Notes: generated by a model from the sequence alone, not told the origin. A DNA stretch of 64,000 nucleotides from Paracidovorax wautersii (GCF_031453675.1 NZ_JAVIZX010000001.1:1426001-1490000); one strand, 5' to 3'; numbered from the stretch's first letter, positions 37,892 to 46,366 are shown. Made by a program: numbers and translations.

Positions 37892-38854
37892 ATGCACCCC
37901 TCGAACGACTTCGCCGACACCCTGCCCTCGCCCCCTCCTGCCGTCCCGTTGCTGGCGCTGGGCCCGCTGCTGTACTACTGGCCGCGCCAGGAGGTGCTGC
38001 GCTTCTACGCGGCCATGGAGGCGCTGCCGCTGGACGTGGTCTACCTGGGCGAGACGGTCTGCTCGCGCCGCCACGAGCTGCGCCTGAACGACTGGCTGGC
38101 CATCGCCCAGCGCCTGAAGGGCGCCGGCAAGCAGGTGGTGTTGTCCACGCAGGTGCTGATCGAATCCACGGCCGAGGCCACGGCCCTGCACCGCATCGTG
38201 GAGAACGGCGAGTTCCTGGTCGAGGCCGGCGACATGGGCGCCGTGCACCGCCTGGCTGGGCGCATGCCCTTCGTCGCCGGCATGCACCTGAACCTCTACA
38301 ACCCCGCTGCGCTGGCGTGGATGGTCGGGCTGGGCGCCACGCGCTGGGTGATGCCGCTGGAGATCCCGGCCACCGAACTGGCCGTGCTGCAGGCAGCGCG
38401 CCCGCCCGGCCTGCAGACCGAGGTGTTCGCCTACGGCCGCATGCCGCTCGCGTATTCGGCCCGGTGCTTCACTGCGCGCCACCGCAACCTGCCCAAGGAC
38501 GACTGCCGCTTCAGCTGCCTGCAGCACCCGGACGGCATGACGCTGCGCACACGCGAGAGCGAGGCCTTTCTGGTGCTCAACGGCACGCAGACGCAATCCG
38601 CGCGCGTGTTCAACCTGGTCGACGAGATGGACGCGCTGTGCGCCCTGGGCGTGGACGTGCTGCGCCTGAGCCCGCAGGCCGAGCACATGGAAGAGGTCGT
38701 GCGCCTCTTCGACGCGGCCCGCCAGCGCACCGTGGCGCCTGCCGAGGCGCTGCGGCAGATGCAGCCGTGCATGCCCGACCTGCCCTGCAACGGCTACTGG
38801 CACGGCCAGCCGGGGCTGGAGCAGGGCCGCACCCCCGCGCCGCTGGCGGCCTGA
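37892..38854 (+). CDS. ubiV: O2-independent ubiquinone hydroxylation protein UbiV
   Basis: Partner of UbiU. 320 residues with the four cluster-binding Cys: Cys57 ('GETVCSRRHEL'), Cys192 ('SARCFTARH'), Cys205 and Cys209 ('DDCRFSCLQ'). 'GPLLYYWPRQEVLRFY' is the conserved N-terminal strand and helix. About 18 extra residues precede it. It begins 47 bases after ubiU, with GGAG eight bases before the ATG. Confidence 0.94.
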   Translation: MHPSNDFADTLPSPPPAVPLLALGPLLYYWPRQEVLRFYAAMEALPLDVVYLGETVCSRRHELRLNDWLAIAQRLKGAGKQVVLSTQVLIESTAEATALHRIVENGEFLVEAGDMGAVHRLAGRMPFVAGMHLNLYNPAALAWMVGLGATRWVMPLEIPATELAVLQAARPPGLQTEVFAYGRMPLAYSARCFTARHRNLPKDDCRFSCLQHPDGMTLRTRESEAFLVLNGTQTQSARVFNLVDEMDALCALGVDVLRLSPQAEHMEEVVRLFDAARQRTVAPAEALRQMQPCMPDLPCNGYWHGQPGLEQGRTPAPLAA

Positions 38855-38910
38855 CCGCCCCTCGCCATCTCCCTTCCACCCGCACTGCCGCCATCTCCGC
38901 ACGCCACACC

Positions 38911-39456
38911 ATGCCCCACGCTCCTGCCGCCTCCTCCACCCCGGCCCCCTCGCCCCATGGCCTGCCGCAGCCGCCGCTGCGCATTCCCGCGCCGGTGGGC
39001 CGCCTGCTGTCCCACCTGCCTGCCTATCCGGGCTCGGTGCTGCTGGTCACCGCGCTCAACGGGGCACTGGCCCGCCATCTGCCGCCGGATGTGCGCGCCC
39101 TGCTGCTGCACCGGCGCCTGCGCGTGGAAGTGCGCGATGCGCAGCTGGCGTTCGACTTCGCCTGGGCCGGCGGGCGCTTCACCGCCTGCGCGCCCGGCCC
39201 GCAGCCGGACCTGACGCTGCGCGCCTCTGCGCACGACTTCGTGCGGCTCGCCCAGCGCAAGGAGGACCCGGACACGCTGTTCTTCAGCCGCCGCCTGGCG
39301 ATGGAAGGCGACACCGAGCTGGGCCTAGTCGTCAAGAACGCGTTGGATGCCCTGGAGCTGCCCGTGCTCGATCCGCTGCAGTGGACGCCGGCCCGCGTGC
39401 TGCGCCGCTGGCTGGACGGCGGTGCGCAGGCCGGCCGGGGAGGCCGCGATGCCTGA
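38911..39456 (+). CDS. ubiT: SCP2-domain ubiquinone anaerobic biosynthesis accessory factor UbiT
   Basis: Lipid-binding SCP2-fold protein needed for oxygen-independent ubiquinone synthesis, thought to carry the hydrophobic intermediates. 181 residues; the SCP2 core runs from about 35 to 150 ('PGSVLLVTALNGALARHLP', 'DLTLRASAHDFVRLAQRKEDPDTLFFSRRLAMEGDTELGLVVKN' region). A Pro/Ala-rich head of about 30 residues precedes it. Its position right after ubiUV is the main reason to call it UbiT rather than a generic SCP2 protein. It overlaps the next gene by eight bases. Confidence 0.9.
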   Translation: MPHAPAASSTPAPSPHGLPQPPLRIPAPVGRLLSHLPAYPGSVLLVTALNGALARHLPPDVRALLLHRRLRVEVRDAQLAFDFAWAGGRFTACAPGPQPDLTLRASAHDFVRLAQRKEDPDTLFFSRRLAMEGDTELGLVVKNALDALELPVLDPLQWTPARVLRRWLDGGAQAGRGGRDA

Positions 39457-39880
39457 TGCTGCCGATGCGCCCCGGGCCCGCGCCGCCCTTCCCCTGGTGT
39501 ATGCCTGCTCGGGCTGCTCCAGCGCCGCGCAGCTTGCCAACCACGTCGCCGTGCAGCTGGACCGCCGCGGCGTGGCCGAGATGTCGTGCATCGCCGGCGT
39601 GGGGGGCGACGTGCCCCACCTGCTGCGCATCCTGGAGGGCGGCCGTCCCGTCATCGCGCTGGACGGCTGCCCGCTGGTGTGCGTGGCCAGCAGCCTGGCG
39701 CGGCACGGCCGCACGGCCGACCGGCACTACCAGCTGCAGCGGCACGGCGTGAAGAAGCGGGCGCACGAGGACTTCGATCCGGCGCAGGCCCGCGCCGTGT
39801 ACGACACCGTCGTCGCCGACCTGGCGCGGGAGCCGCTGGGCGACGCGCATCCCGCTGCGCAAAGGCTCCGCCATGGCTGA
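39449..39880 (+). CDS. DGC-domain putative zinc-binding protein
   Basis: 143 residues. Carries the pattern of the small DGC family, named for its invariant Asp-Gly-Cys: 'VYACSGCSSAAQLANHVA' (Cys20, Cys23), 'MSCIAGVGGDVPHLL' (Cys47) and 'VIALDGCPLVCVASSL' (Asp72-Gly-Cys74, Cys78). The spacing suggests a metal or cluster site. Function is unknown for the family. It overlaps ubiT at its start and ubiX at its end by eight bases each, so it is translated together with the ubiquinone genes, and a role in that pathway (for example metal handling for the UbiU/UbiV clusters) is a reasonable inference, no more. Confidence 0.85.
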   Translation: MPDAADAPRARAALPLVYACSGCSSAAQLANHVAVQLDRRGVAEMSCIAGVGGDVPHLLRILEGGRPVIALDGCPLVCVASSLARHGRTADRHYQLQRHGVKKRAHEDFDPAQARAVYDTVVADLAREPLGDAHPAAQRLRHG

Positions 39881-40478
39881 GCCGCTGCCCCTGCCGCTGC
39901 GGCGCATCGTCGTAGGCATCACCGGCGCCAGCGGCGCGGTGTACGGAGCCCGCCTGCTGCAGGCCCTGCGGGCGCTGCCGGGCGTGGAAACGCACCTGGT
40001 CGTCTCCGACACCGGCTGGCGCACGCTGCGCCACGAGCGCGGCGACGCACCCGACGAGGTGCGCGCCCTGGCCCATGTGGTGCATGACGTGCGCGACCTG
40101 GGCGCCAGCATCGCCAGCGGCTCGTTCCCCGTGCACGGCATGGCCGTGGCGCCCTGCTCCATGCGCACGCTGGCCGCCATCGCCCATGGCCTGGCGGACA
40201 ACCTGCTCACGCGCGCGGCCGACGTCACGCTCAAGGAGCGCCGCCGCCTCGTGCTGCTGGCGCGCGAGACGCCGCTGCACCTCGGGCACCTGCGCAACAT
40301 GGTGGCGGTGACGGAGATGGGCGCCATCGTCTGCCCGCCCGTGCCCGCCTTCCACCTGCGCCCGCAGACGGTGGCCGAGATCGTGGACCACGGCGTGGCC
40401 CGCGCGCTGGACCTGTTGGGGCTGGACCATGCCCTGTCGTCCCGCTGGGCCGGCATGCCCTCCACCGCTGCCTCTTGA
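39873..40478 (+). CDS. ubiX: Flavin prenyltransferase UbiX
   Basis: Makes prenylated FMN, the cofactor of the UbiD decarboxylase. 201 residues: 'RIVVGITGASGAVYGARLL' is the FMN-binding loop, 'ASIASGSFPVHGMAVAPCSMRTLAAIAHG' the conserved Ser/Cys stretch, and 'LARETPLHLGHLRNM' and 'VCPPVPAFHLRPQTV' complete the signature. It overlaps the DGC gene and is followed 66 bases later by ubiD. Confidence 0.96.
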   Translation: MAEPLPLPLRRIVVGITGASGAVYGARLLQALRALPGVETHLVVSDTGWRTLRHERGDAPDEVRALAHVVHDVRDLGASIASGSFPVHGMAVAPCSMRTLAAIAHGLADNLLTRAADVTLKERRRLVLLARETPLHLGHLRNMVAVTEMGAIVCPPVPAFHLRPQTVAEIVDHGVARALDLLGLDHALSSRWAGMPSTAAS

Positions 40479-40538
40479 CTATCAAAAGCATAGCTGTCTA
40501 CGCCCGTTTAATAAGCGCTGGCCGTCTGTTTGGCTTGA
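40479..40538 (+). repeat. Interspersed palindromic repeat (copy 7) between ubiX and ubiD
   Basis: Starts one base after the ubiX stop: ctatcaaaagcatagctg, then acgcccgtttaataagcgct and tggcttgaa. It fills nearly the whole ubiX-ubiD spacer and ends about seven bases before the ubiD ATG, so it also replaces a normal Shine-Dalgarno. Confidence 0.65.
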
Positions 40539-40544
40539 AACTGC

Positions 40545-42029
40545 ATGACCTACCGCGACCTGCGTGACTTCCTCACCCAACTGGAGGCAGCCGGCGAGCT
40601 GCGCCGCATCGCCACGCCCGTGTCGCCCCACCTGGAGATGACCGCCCTGTGCGACCGCGTGCTGCGCGCGGGCGGCCCGGCGCTGTGGTTCGAGCAGCCC
40701 ACCGGCCACGCGATGCCGGTGCTGGCCAACCTCTTCGGCACGCCCCAGCGCGTGGCGCGCGCCATGGGCGTGGCCGACCTGCGGGCCGTGCGCGCGCTGG
40801 GCGAGGCCCTGGCCGATCTGAAGGAGCCCCAGGCGCCGCAGGGCGTGCGGGGGCTGTGGGCGCAGCGCGGGCTGCTCAAGACGCTGTGGCACATGGCGCC
40901 GGCGCAGTGCCCATCGCCGCCCTGCCAGGATGTGGTGTGGGAGGGCAGGGATGTCGATCTGTCGCGCCTGCCCGTGCAGCACTGCTGGCCGGGCGACGTG
41001 GCACCGCTCATCACCTGGGGGCTCACCATCACGCGCGGCCCGCGCAAAGCGCGCCAGAACCTGGGCATCTACCGCCAGCAGGTGCTGTCGCGCAACCAGC
41101 TCATCGTGCGCTGGCTGGCGCACCGCGGCGGGGCGCTCGACTTCCGCGACCACTGCGCCGCGCACCCGGGCGAGCCCTACCCTGTGGCGGTGGCGCTGGG
41201 CGCCGACCCGGCCACGCTGCTGGGCGCCGTTACGCCCGTGCCCGACAGCCTGTCCGAGTACCAGTTCGCCGGCCTGCTGCGCGGCGCGCGCACCGAGGTG
41301 GCGCCCGCGCTGGGCGTGCCGCTGTCGGTGCCGGCGCGGGCCGAGATCGTGCTGGAGGGCCACATCCGCCCCGATGCGCAGCACGCCAGCGGCTGGCAGC
41401 ATGCGCTCGAAGGCCCTTACGGCGACCATACCGGCTACTACAACGAGTGCGCCGAGTTTCCCGTGCTCACCATCGACCGCATCACCCTGCGGCGCGGCGC
41501 GCTGTACCACAGCACCTACACCGGCAAGCCGCCGGACGAGCCCGCCATGCTGGCTGTGGCTATGAACGAGCTGTTCGTGCCGCTGCTGCAGCGGCAGTTT
41601 CCCGAGGTGGTGGACTTCCATCTGCCGCCCGAGGCCTGCAGCTACCGCATGGCCGTGGTCAGCATCCGCAAGGCCTATGCGGGCCACGCGCGGCGCGTGA
41701 TGATGGGCGTGTGGAGCCACCTGCGCCAGTTCATGTACACCAAGTTCATCGTGGTGGTGGACGAGGACATCGACGTGCGCGACTGGAAGGAAGTGGTCTG
41801 GGCCCTCACCACCCGCGTGGACCCGGCGCGCGACACGCTGCTGGTGGAGCACACCCCCATCGACTACCTGGACTTCGCCTCGCCGGTATCGGGCCTGGGC
41901 AGCAAGATGGGGCTGGACGCCACGAACAAATGGCCCGGGGAGACCACGCGCGAGTGGGGCCGGCCCATGCACATGGCGCCCGATGTGGCGGCGCGCATGG
42001 ACGCGCTCTACCAGCAGCTGGGGCTGTGA
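40545..42029 (+). CDS. ubiD: 4-hydroxy-3-polyprenylbenzoate decarboxylase UbiD
   Basis: Prenyl-FMN-dependent decarboxylase of ubiquinone synthesis. 494 residues; visible family marks are '[22 protein letters not shown]', '[15 protein letters not shown]', '[11 protein letters not shown]' (near 290) and '[24 protein letters not shown]'. It works with UbiX just upstream and completes the local set of early and anaerobic ubiquinone genes. No clear ribosome-binding site, because a repeat lies directly before it. Confidence 0.97.
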   Translation: MTYRDLRDFLTQLEAAGELRRIATPVSPHLEMTALCDRVLRAGGPALWFEQPTGHAMPVLANLFGTPQRVARAMGVADLRAVRALGEALADLKEPQAPQGVRGLWAQRGLLKTLWHMAPAQCPSPPCQDVVWEGRDVDLSRLPVQHCWPGDVAPLITWGLTITRGPRKARQNLGIYRQQVLSRNQLIVRWLAHRGGALDFRDHCAAHPGEPYPVAVALGADPATLLGAVTPVPDSLSEYQFAGLLRGARTEVAPALGVPLSVPARAEIVLEGHIRPDAQHASGWQHALEGPYGDHTGYYNECAEFPVLTIDRITLRRGALYHSTYTGKPPDEPAMLAVAMNELFVPLLQRQFPEVVDFHLPPEACSYRMAVVSIRKAYAGHARRVMMGVWSHLRQFMYTKFIVVVDEDIDVRDWKEVVWALTTRVDPARDTLLVEHTPIDYLDFASPVSGLGSKMGLDATNKWPGETTREWGRPMHMAPDVAARMDALYQQLGL

Positions 42030-42077
42030 CGGCGCGCGGCCGCGGGCCCTGACCCGCCCGCCGCACACGGCGTAAGT

Positions 42078-42091
42078 TGTACTAAAGTACA
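42078..42091. promoter_or_regulatory. Small palindrome upstream of the KaiC-like gene, possible operator
   Basis: tgtactaaagtaca is a 6-bp inverted repeat (tgtact / agtaca) around two bases, 121 bases before the KaiC-like start and standing out from GC-rich surroundings. Such short palindromes are often regulator sites; the regulator is unknown. Confidence 0.3.
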
Positions 42092-42211
42092 CGCCCGCAT
42101 CCGCCGGGGGCCAGCGGGCGGGGCGGGCCCATCCGCCCTCCGCCCGTGCCTGCGGACGCCGCCGGCCTGCGCCCAGCGCGCCGGCTTTGTTCCAACCGAC
42201 TCCACAACAGC

Positions 42212-43597
42212 ATGAAACGACTGCCTACCCTGGTCGAAGGCCTGGACGACATTCTTCACGGCGGGCTCTTCGAAGGCGGTGTCTACATCTTCGAGGGCCC
42301 ACCCGGCGTCGGCAAGACGACGCTGGCCAACCAGATCGCCTACACGCTGGCGCGCCGCGGCGGGCGCACGCTGTACCTCACGATGCTGGCCGAGTCCCAT
42401 GCGCGCATGCTGCAGCACATGGAGCAGCAGGTCTTCTTCGACCAGCAGGAGGTGGGCTCCACCGTCTTCTACATGAGCGGCTACCGCGAGCTGGACAGCG
42501 GCGGCCTGCGCGCCGTGGTCGAGCTGGTGCAGGGCGAACTCGCCCGCCACCAGGCCACGCTGCTGGTGATCGACGGCTTGGTGGTCGACAACCTGGCCTC
42601 CACCGCCAACGATTCCGTGCGGCAGTTCGTGCACGAGCTGCAGAGCCTGGTGAGCGTCATGTCCTGCACCTGCCTGGTGCTGACCAGCGGCCACAGCAAC
42701 GTGCTGAGCGCCGAGCAGACCATGGTGGACGGCATCTTCACCTTCGAGGACCACGGCTTCCACTGGCGGGCCGAGCGGCGCGTGCACGTGCGCAAGTTCC
42801 GCGGCAGCCAGATCCTGCGCGGGCAGCACACCTTCTGCATCTCCATGCAGGGCTTGCAGTTCTTCCCCCGGCTGGAAAGCCTGCCGCTGGTGGGCGCCAA
42901 TGCCCGGCTCGGCCAGGGCGTGCTGTCGACCGGCCATGCCGCCATTGATGGTGTCCTACACCAGCCGGGTTTCCTGTCCGGCAGTGCCACGGCGCTGATC
43001 GGACAGACTGGCTCCGGCAAGACCAGCCTGGGGCTGGCGTTCGCCACGGCGGGCACGCCGGAAGCGCCGGCCCTGTTCCTGGCCTGCACCGAGCTGGGCG
43101 GCGACCTGCGCCGCCTGGGCTCCGAGGTGCGGGTGGATGTGGAGCAGGCCCAGCGTGCCGGCGCCTTGACGATCAAATCACTGGCGCACGAGGATGAATC
43201 GATGGACGAGTTGGGCCACAAGCTGCTGCGCATGGTCGATGAGCTGAAGGTCCGGCGGCTGGTGGTCGATGGCCTGGCCGGGCTGGCCGACACCCTGGCC
43301 TTCCCCGAGCGCGGCTACCGCTTTCTGGGCCGCCTGCTGCACGAGCTGCGCCGCCGCGAGGTGACCTCGGTGTTCACCATCGATCCCGACGCGCTGGCCG
43401 CTGCCGCCGGCACGCCGCTGGCACCCGGCGTGGCGGGCTGGTTCGACAACGTGCTGGAGTTCGCCGCCGTACCGGAAGGCGAGCGGCGGGTCGACGTGCG
43501 GCCCCTCCACATCACCAAGGTGCGGGGCGGGCGCGCCCGGCAGCCTTCGGTGGACCTCTACCTCTCGTCGCCGCAAGCCGTGGCTCCACCCCCCTGA
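42212..43597 (+). CDS. KaiC-like double RecA-domain ATPase
   Basis: 461 residues with two RecA/KaiC-type ATPase domains. First domain: Walker A 'GPPGVGKTT' (29-37) and Walker B 'LLVIDGL' (near 117-123). Second: Walker A 'GQTGSGKTS' (264-272) and 'RLVVDGLAGLADT'. The catalytic-Glu region of the first domain reads 'TMLAESHARML'. No obvious equivalent of the Ser-Thr phosphorylation pair of clock KaiC is visible at the end of the second domain. There is no kaiB or kaiA nearby; the next gene, 14 bases on, encodes a response regulator. The start at 42212 fits the family; the frame is open 22 codons upstream. Role unknown; related genes affect stress and motility. Confidence 0.88.
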   Translation: MKRLPTLVEGLDDILHGGLFEGGVYIFEGPPGVGKTTLANQIAYTLARRGGRTLYLTMLAESHARMLQHMEQQVFFDQQEVGSTVFYMSGYRELDSGGLRAVVELVQGELARHQATLLVIDGLVVDNLASTANDSVRQFVHELQSLVSVMSCTCLVLTSGHSNVLSAEQTMVDGIFTFEDHGFHWRAERRVHVRKFRGSQILRGQHTFCISMQGLQFFPRLESLPLVGANARLGQGVLSTGHAAIDGVLHQPGFLSGSATALIGQTGSGKTSLGLAFATAGTPEAPALFLACTELGGDLRRLGSEVRVDVEQAQRAGALTIKSLAHEDESMDELGHKLLRMVDELKVRRLVVDGLAGLADTLAFPERGYRFLGRLLHELRRREVTSVFTIDPDALAAAAGTPLAPGVAGWFDNVLEFAAVPEGERRVDVRPLHITKVRGGRARQPSVDLYLSSPQAVAPPP

Positions 43598-43611
43598 ACA
43601 AGGTGCGCCTG

Positions 43612-44040
43612 ATGAAACTGATTCTGGTTGTGGAAGACGAGTACGGCAACGCCGAGGTGCTGCAGATGCTGCTCGAAGCGGAGGGCTTCCGCGTGGCGCT
43701 GGCCTCCAACGGCAAGGCGGCGCTGCAGCTGCTGGCCGAGGGCGAGAAGCCGGCGCTGATCCTGTCGGACTTCATGATGCCCGTCATGACGGGCGGCGAG
43801 TTCGGTCTGGCCCTGCGCGGCGACCCGGCGCTGGCGCGCATTCCCTTCGTCTTCATGAGCGGCACGAACGAGGAGGTGGTGCGCCGCGCGTTCGCCGACT
43901 ACGACGCCTTCGTCGTCAAGCCCATCCAGTTCGCGGCCCTGTCGGTGGTGCTGCACCGCCTGATCGCGGAGGGCCGGCCCAGCGCATCCGGCGCCTCCAA
44001 CCGTCCGGTGCCCCTCGCGCGGATCGAACCGTCCCGCTAG
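43612..44040 (+). CDS. Single-domain response regulator (CheY-like)
   Basis: 142-residue receiver domain with acidic pocket 'LVVEDEYGN' (Glu8-Asp9), phospho-acceptor Asp53 in 'LILSDFMMPVMTGG', conserved Thr/Ser and 'FVVKPIQ' Lys. A short Ser/Arg tail follows; no output domain. AAGGTG lies seven bases before the ATG; a GTG nine bases upstream is a possible alternative. It follows the KaiC-like gene closely and is very likely its partner. No histidine kinase is adjacent. Confidence 0.92.
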   Translation: MKLILVVEDEYGNAEVLQMLLEAEGFRVALASNGKAALQLLAEGEKPALILSDFMMPVMTGGEFGLALRGDPALARIPFVFMSGTNEEVVRRAFADYDAFVVKPIQFAALSVVLHRLIAEGRPSASGASNRPVPLARIEPSR

Positions 44041-44113
44041 GGATCCTCGCGGTACGTGCGCCCGCCCGTCCGGGCTCTGGCCATCCGGCTCGCGCGCTGC
44101 CGGGCGGTCCGGC

Positions 44114-44881
44114 TCAGCCCAGCCAGCCCTTGGGCACCTTGTCGGCCTTGTGCTCCACCGGGTTCGCGGTGAGCGACTGGGCCGGGTAAGGGCGCAGGAA
44201 CTCCTTGGCCTTGGCCACCGGGGTGCTCAGCCAGGCGGCGTGGGCGCCTTCGCCCAAAATCACCGGCATGCGCCTGTCGGCGCCCGGCGGGCCGTAGCGG
44301 TTGAGCAGCCCATGCGCCTGGGCGCTCACCGTGATCAGCGCATAGCTCAGCAGCACCTCGCCATCCGGCCCCTCCCAGCGGGCCCACACGCCGGCCACGC
44401 CCATGGGCGCGCCGTCCACGCGCGCGATGCGCGTGGGCACGGCCTTGCCGCTGCGCCAGTCGTCTTCGTAGAACGACTGCATCGGCACGATGCAGCGCTG
44501 CCCGTTCAGCCACGCATCGCGGAAGGCCGTGCCGGTGGAGACGGTATCGGTGTACGCGTTGACCAGCTTGGGCGCGCGCAGCCGGCCGTCCGACGCCGAT
44601 TTGACCCAGTGCGGCACCAGGCCCCACTGCGCCGCGATCAGTTCGCGCGGCTGCCCGCCAGGCGGGGCGGCGGGCGCCTCCGCGGGCTGCGCTGCATCCG
44701 CCGCGGCGCCATCAGGCCCGGGCTGCGGCGTGTGCGAGGGCACGGGTACGGGCACGGCCCGCAGCATGAACCCGGTGCCGCGCGGCTTGATGTGGCGCGC
44801 GCCGGGCTCCTGCGGGGGCGGCACCTTGAACACATCGGCGTAGGCGGCCGTGGCGGGGAGGGCTTCGTATCGGGCAGTCAT
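44114..44881 (-). CDS. SRAP (YedK/HMCES) family protein with degenerate active site
   Basis: 255 residues. The SRAP fold is clear: 'AQWGLVPHWVK' (84-94), 'LVNAYTDTVSTGTAFRDAW' (107-124), 'RCIVPMQSFYEDDW' and 'RRMPVILG'. Normal SRAP proteins crosslink to abasic sites in single-stranded DNA through Cys2 and use a Glu and a His. Here the N-terminus is 'MTARYE' instead of 'MCSNYE' or 'MCGR', the Glu position is Asp112, and the His position in the 'RFHKP' motif reads 'RYGPP' (Gly197). All three catalytic residues therefore seem lost. An upstream in-frame Met at 44920 adds no Cys. A Pro/Ala-rich loop (about 47-80) is inserted. Likely a pseudoenzyme or a protein with a different chemistry. Confidence 0.85.
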   Translation of the reverse strand: MTARYEALPATAAYADVFKVPPPQEPGARHIKPRGTGFMLRAVPVPVPSHTPQPGPDGAAADAAQPAEAPAAPPGGQPRELIAAQWGLVPHWVKSASDGRLRAPKLVNAYTDTVSTGTAFRDAWLNGQRCIVPMQSFYEDDWRSGKAVPTRIARVDGAPMGVAGVWARWEGPDGEVLLSYALITVSAQAHGLLNRYGPPGADRRMPVILGEGAHAAWLSTPVAKAKEFLRPYPAQSLTANPVEHKADKVPKGWLG

Positions 44882-44914
44882 GCGCGCATCGTAACGGGCC
44901 CGGGCGGCGTTTGG

Positions 44915-44971
44915 GGTCAAATAGGCCCGTGGCGCTTGATGGTCAAGCGCGTGCAGCTATTAAAGTGATAG
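44915..44971 (-). repeat. Interspersed palindromic repeat (copy 8)
   Basis: On the minus strand: ctatcactttaatagctgca, cgcgcttgaccatcaagcgc, cacgggcctatttgacc. All three blocks of the family are intact. It fills the gap between the SRAP gene start and the GGDEF gene end. Confidence 0.75.
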
Positions 44972-44978
44972 TGGTTCG

Positions 44979-46157
44979 TCAGGCCGGGGCGGGCGCGCTT
45001 GCGGGGCCGCCGGCCTGGTGCCAGACGATGCAGTCGCGCCCCTGCGCCTTGGCCGCATACAGCGCGCGGTCGGCGTGTTCCAGCGTCTGGTCGATGGTCT
45101 GGCCGGGCTGGTACCGGGTGACGCCGATGGACACCGTCATGCGGATGGGCGGGCGGCCCGGTCGCTCCATGCGCTGCGCGGCCACGGCCCGCCGCACGCG
45201 CTCCAGCAGGTCCGCCGCGTCTTCCGGCCGGGTGTTGCAAAGCATCAGGATGAATTCCTCGCCACCCCAGCGCGCCAGGGCGTCCGAGCCGCGAACGCAC
45301 TGGCGCACGGTGTGGGCGAAGTTCTGCAGCGCCGCATCGCCCACCGCATGGCCGTGGGTGTCGTTGATGGTCTTGAAGTGGTCCAGGTCGAGCTGGGCCA
45401 GCAGCAGCGGTTGACCGCTGCGCTCGGCGCGCAGCATCTCCATGCGCATCATCTCCAGCATGTAGCGGCGGTTGGGCAGACCGGTCAGGTCGTCGTGCGT
45501 GGCCAGCTCGCGGATCTGCTCCAGCGCCTGGGCCAGCTTCTCCCGCTGGCGGCGCAGGTGTTCCCGCGTGGCCTGCACGCGGCGGGTCAGGAAGGTGCTG
45601 CTGAGCAGCACCACCACGATGATGATGCCGTAGGCCACCGACAGCGCGCGGGAGTGGCCGGGCTCCTGGCGCAGCTCCACCACGATCCACGCCAGCCCGA
45701 ACACGCCCAGCCCGTAGACCAGCACGCCCAGCATCTGCCGGGGCGTGAGGCCGAACATGCCGAACATCATGATCACCGCCAGGATCGGCGGCGTGATGCC
45801 GCGCGCCTGCCCGCCAATGGCGTAGGCCACGGCATTGCAGGCGATGGCGTAGAGGATCTGGACCAGCGTGAGAGACGGGTCGCTGAAGCGCGTGGAGTAT
45901 CCGGTGCGGATGGCCGCCAGCACCAAGGTCAGGCCGAGGGCGCTGGCCAGCGTCCACCAGAGCACGTGCGTGCGGTTGGCCATGCCGGCGGCCGCCACGA
46001 TGTGCATGGCGATCATGCAGCCGGTCATGAGCAGCGCTGCCAGCCCGGCCATGGTCACGCGCAGGCGCTGGCGCCGGTCGGTGCCCAGCAGCGCGTCCAT
46101 GAGCCGCCGCAATGCGCTGCTGCGGGGCGTGCCGGCATCGGCGGCTGCGTGGTTCAC
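44979..46157 (-). CDS. Membrane-bound diguanylate cyclase
   Basis: 392 residues: about six N-terminal membrane segments (30-195), a short coiled coil ('RREKLAQALEQIRELATHDD' region) and a GGDEF domain with 'RWGGEEFILML' (near 300) plus 'DLTGLPNRR' and 'LDLDHFKTINDTHGH'. Fully active signature. It is a second membrane cyclase of similar plan to the one at 33.4 kb, but the sensor parts do not look closely related. Transcribed toward the SRAP gene. Confidence 0.93.
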   Translation of the reverse strand: MNHAAADAGTPRSSALRRLMDALLGTDRRQRLRVTMAGLAALLMTGCMIAMHIVAAAGMANRTHVLWWTLASALGLTLVLAAIRTGYSTRFSDPSLTLVQILYAIACNAVAYAIGGQARGITPPILAVIMMFGMFGLTPRQMLGVLVYGLGVFGLAWIVVELRQEPGHSRALSVAYGIIIVVVLLSSTFLTRRVQATREHLRRQREKLAQALEQIRELATHDDLTGLPNRRYMLEMMRMEMLRAERSGQPLLLAQLDLDHFKTINDTHGHAVGDAALQNFAHTVRQCVRGSDALARWGGEEFILMLCNTRPEDAADLLERVRRAVAAQRMERPGRPPIRMTVSIGVTRYQPGQTIDQTLEHADRALYAAKAQGRDCIVWHQAGGPASAPAPA

Positions 46158-46323
46158 GCGGATCCCTTTCCCTGGTCAGGAGGTGTCTTCTTGCACCGCG
46201 CAGGCGGGAGGCCGCCCGGCCAAGGGTGCCGGACTGCCACGCGGTGTTGTCTCACCACAGATTCTAGGGACGAGCGGCAGTCCGCAGAGGCTCCTGCGTG
46301 TCAGCGCACACCGCAAAACAGGG

Positions 46324-46362
46324 AAAACCCCGCCTTTCCGCCAGGCGGGCCGTCTGGCGGGG
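46324..46362 (-). terminator. Probable terminator of the condensin-like operon
   Basis: Minus strand: ggccccgcc and ggcggggtttt can pair (7-9 bp, 46362-46356 with 46334-46328) around a GC-rich loop and are followed by four T, five bases past the stop of the MksB-like gene. Confidence 0.5.
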
Positions 46363-46366
46363 CCTG

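Noticed and set aside
42212-43597. Circadian clock locus
   Set aside because: No kaiA or kaiB nearby and no visible phosphorylation pair in the ATPase; KaiC-like is the safer name.
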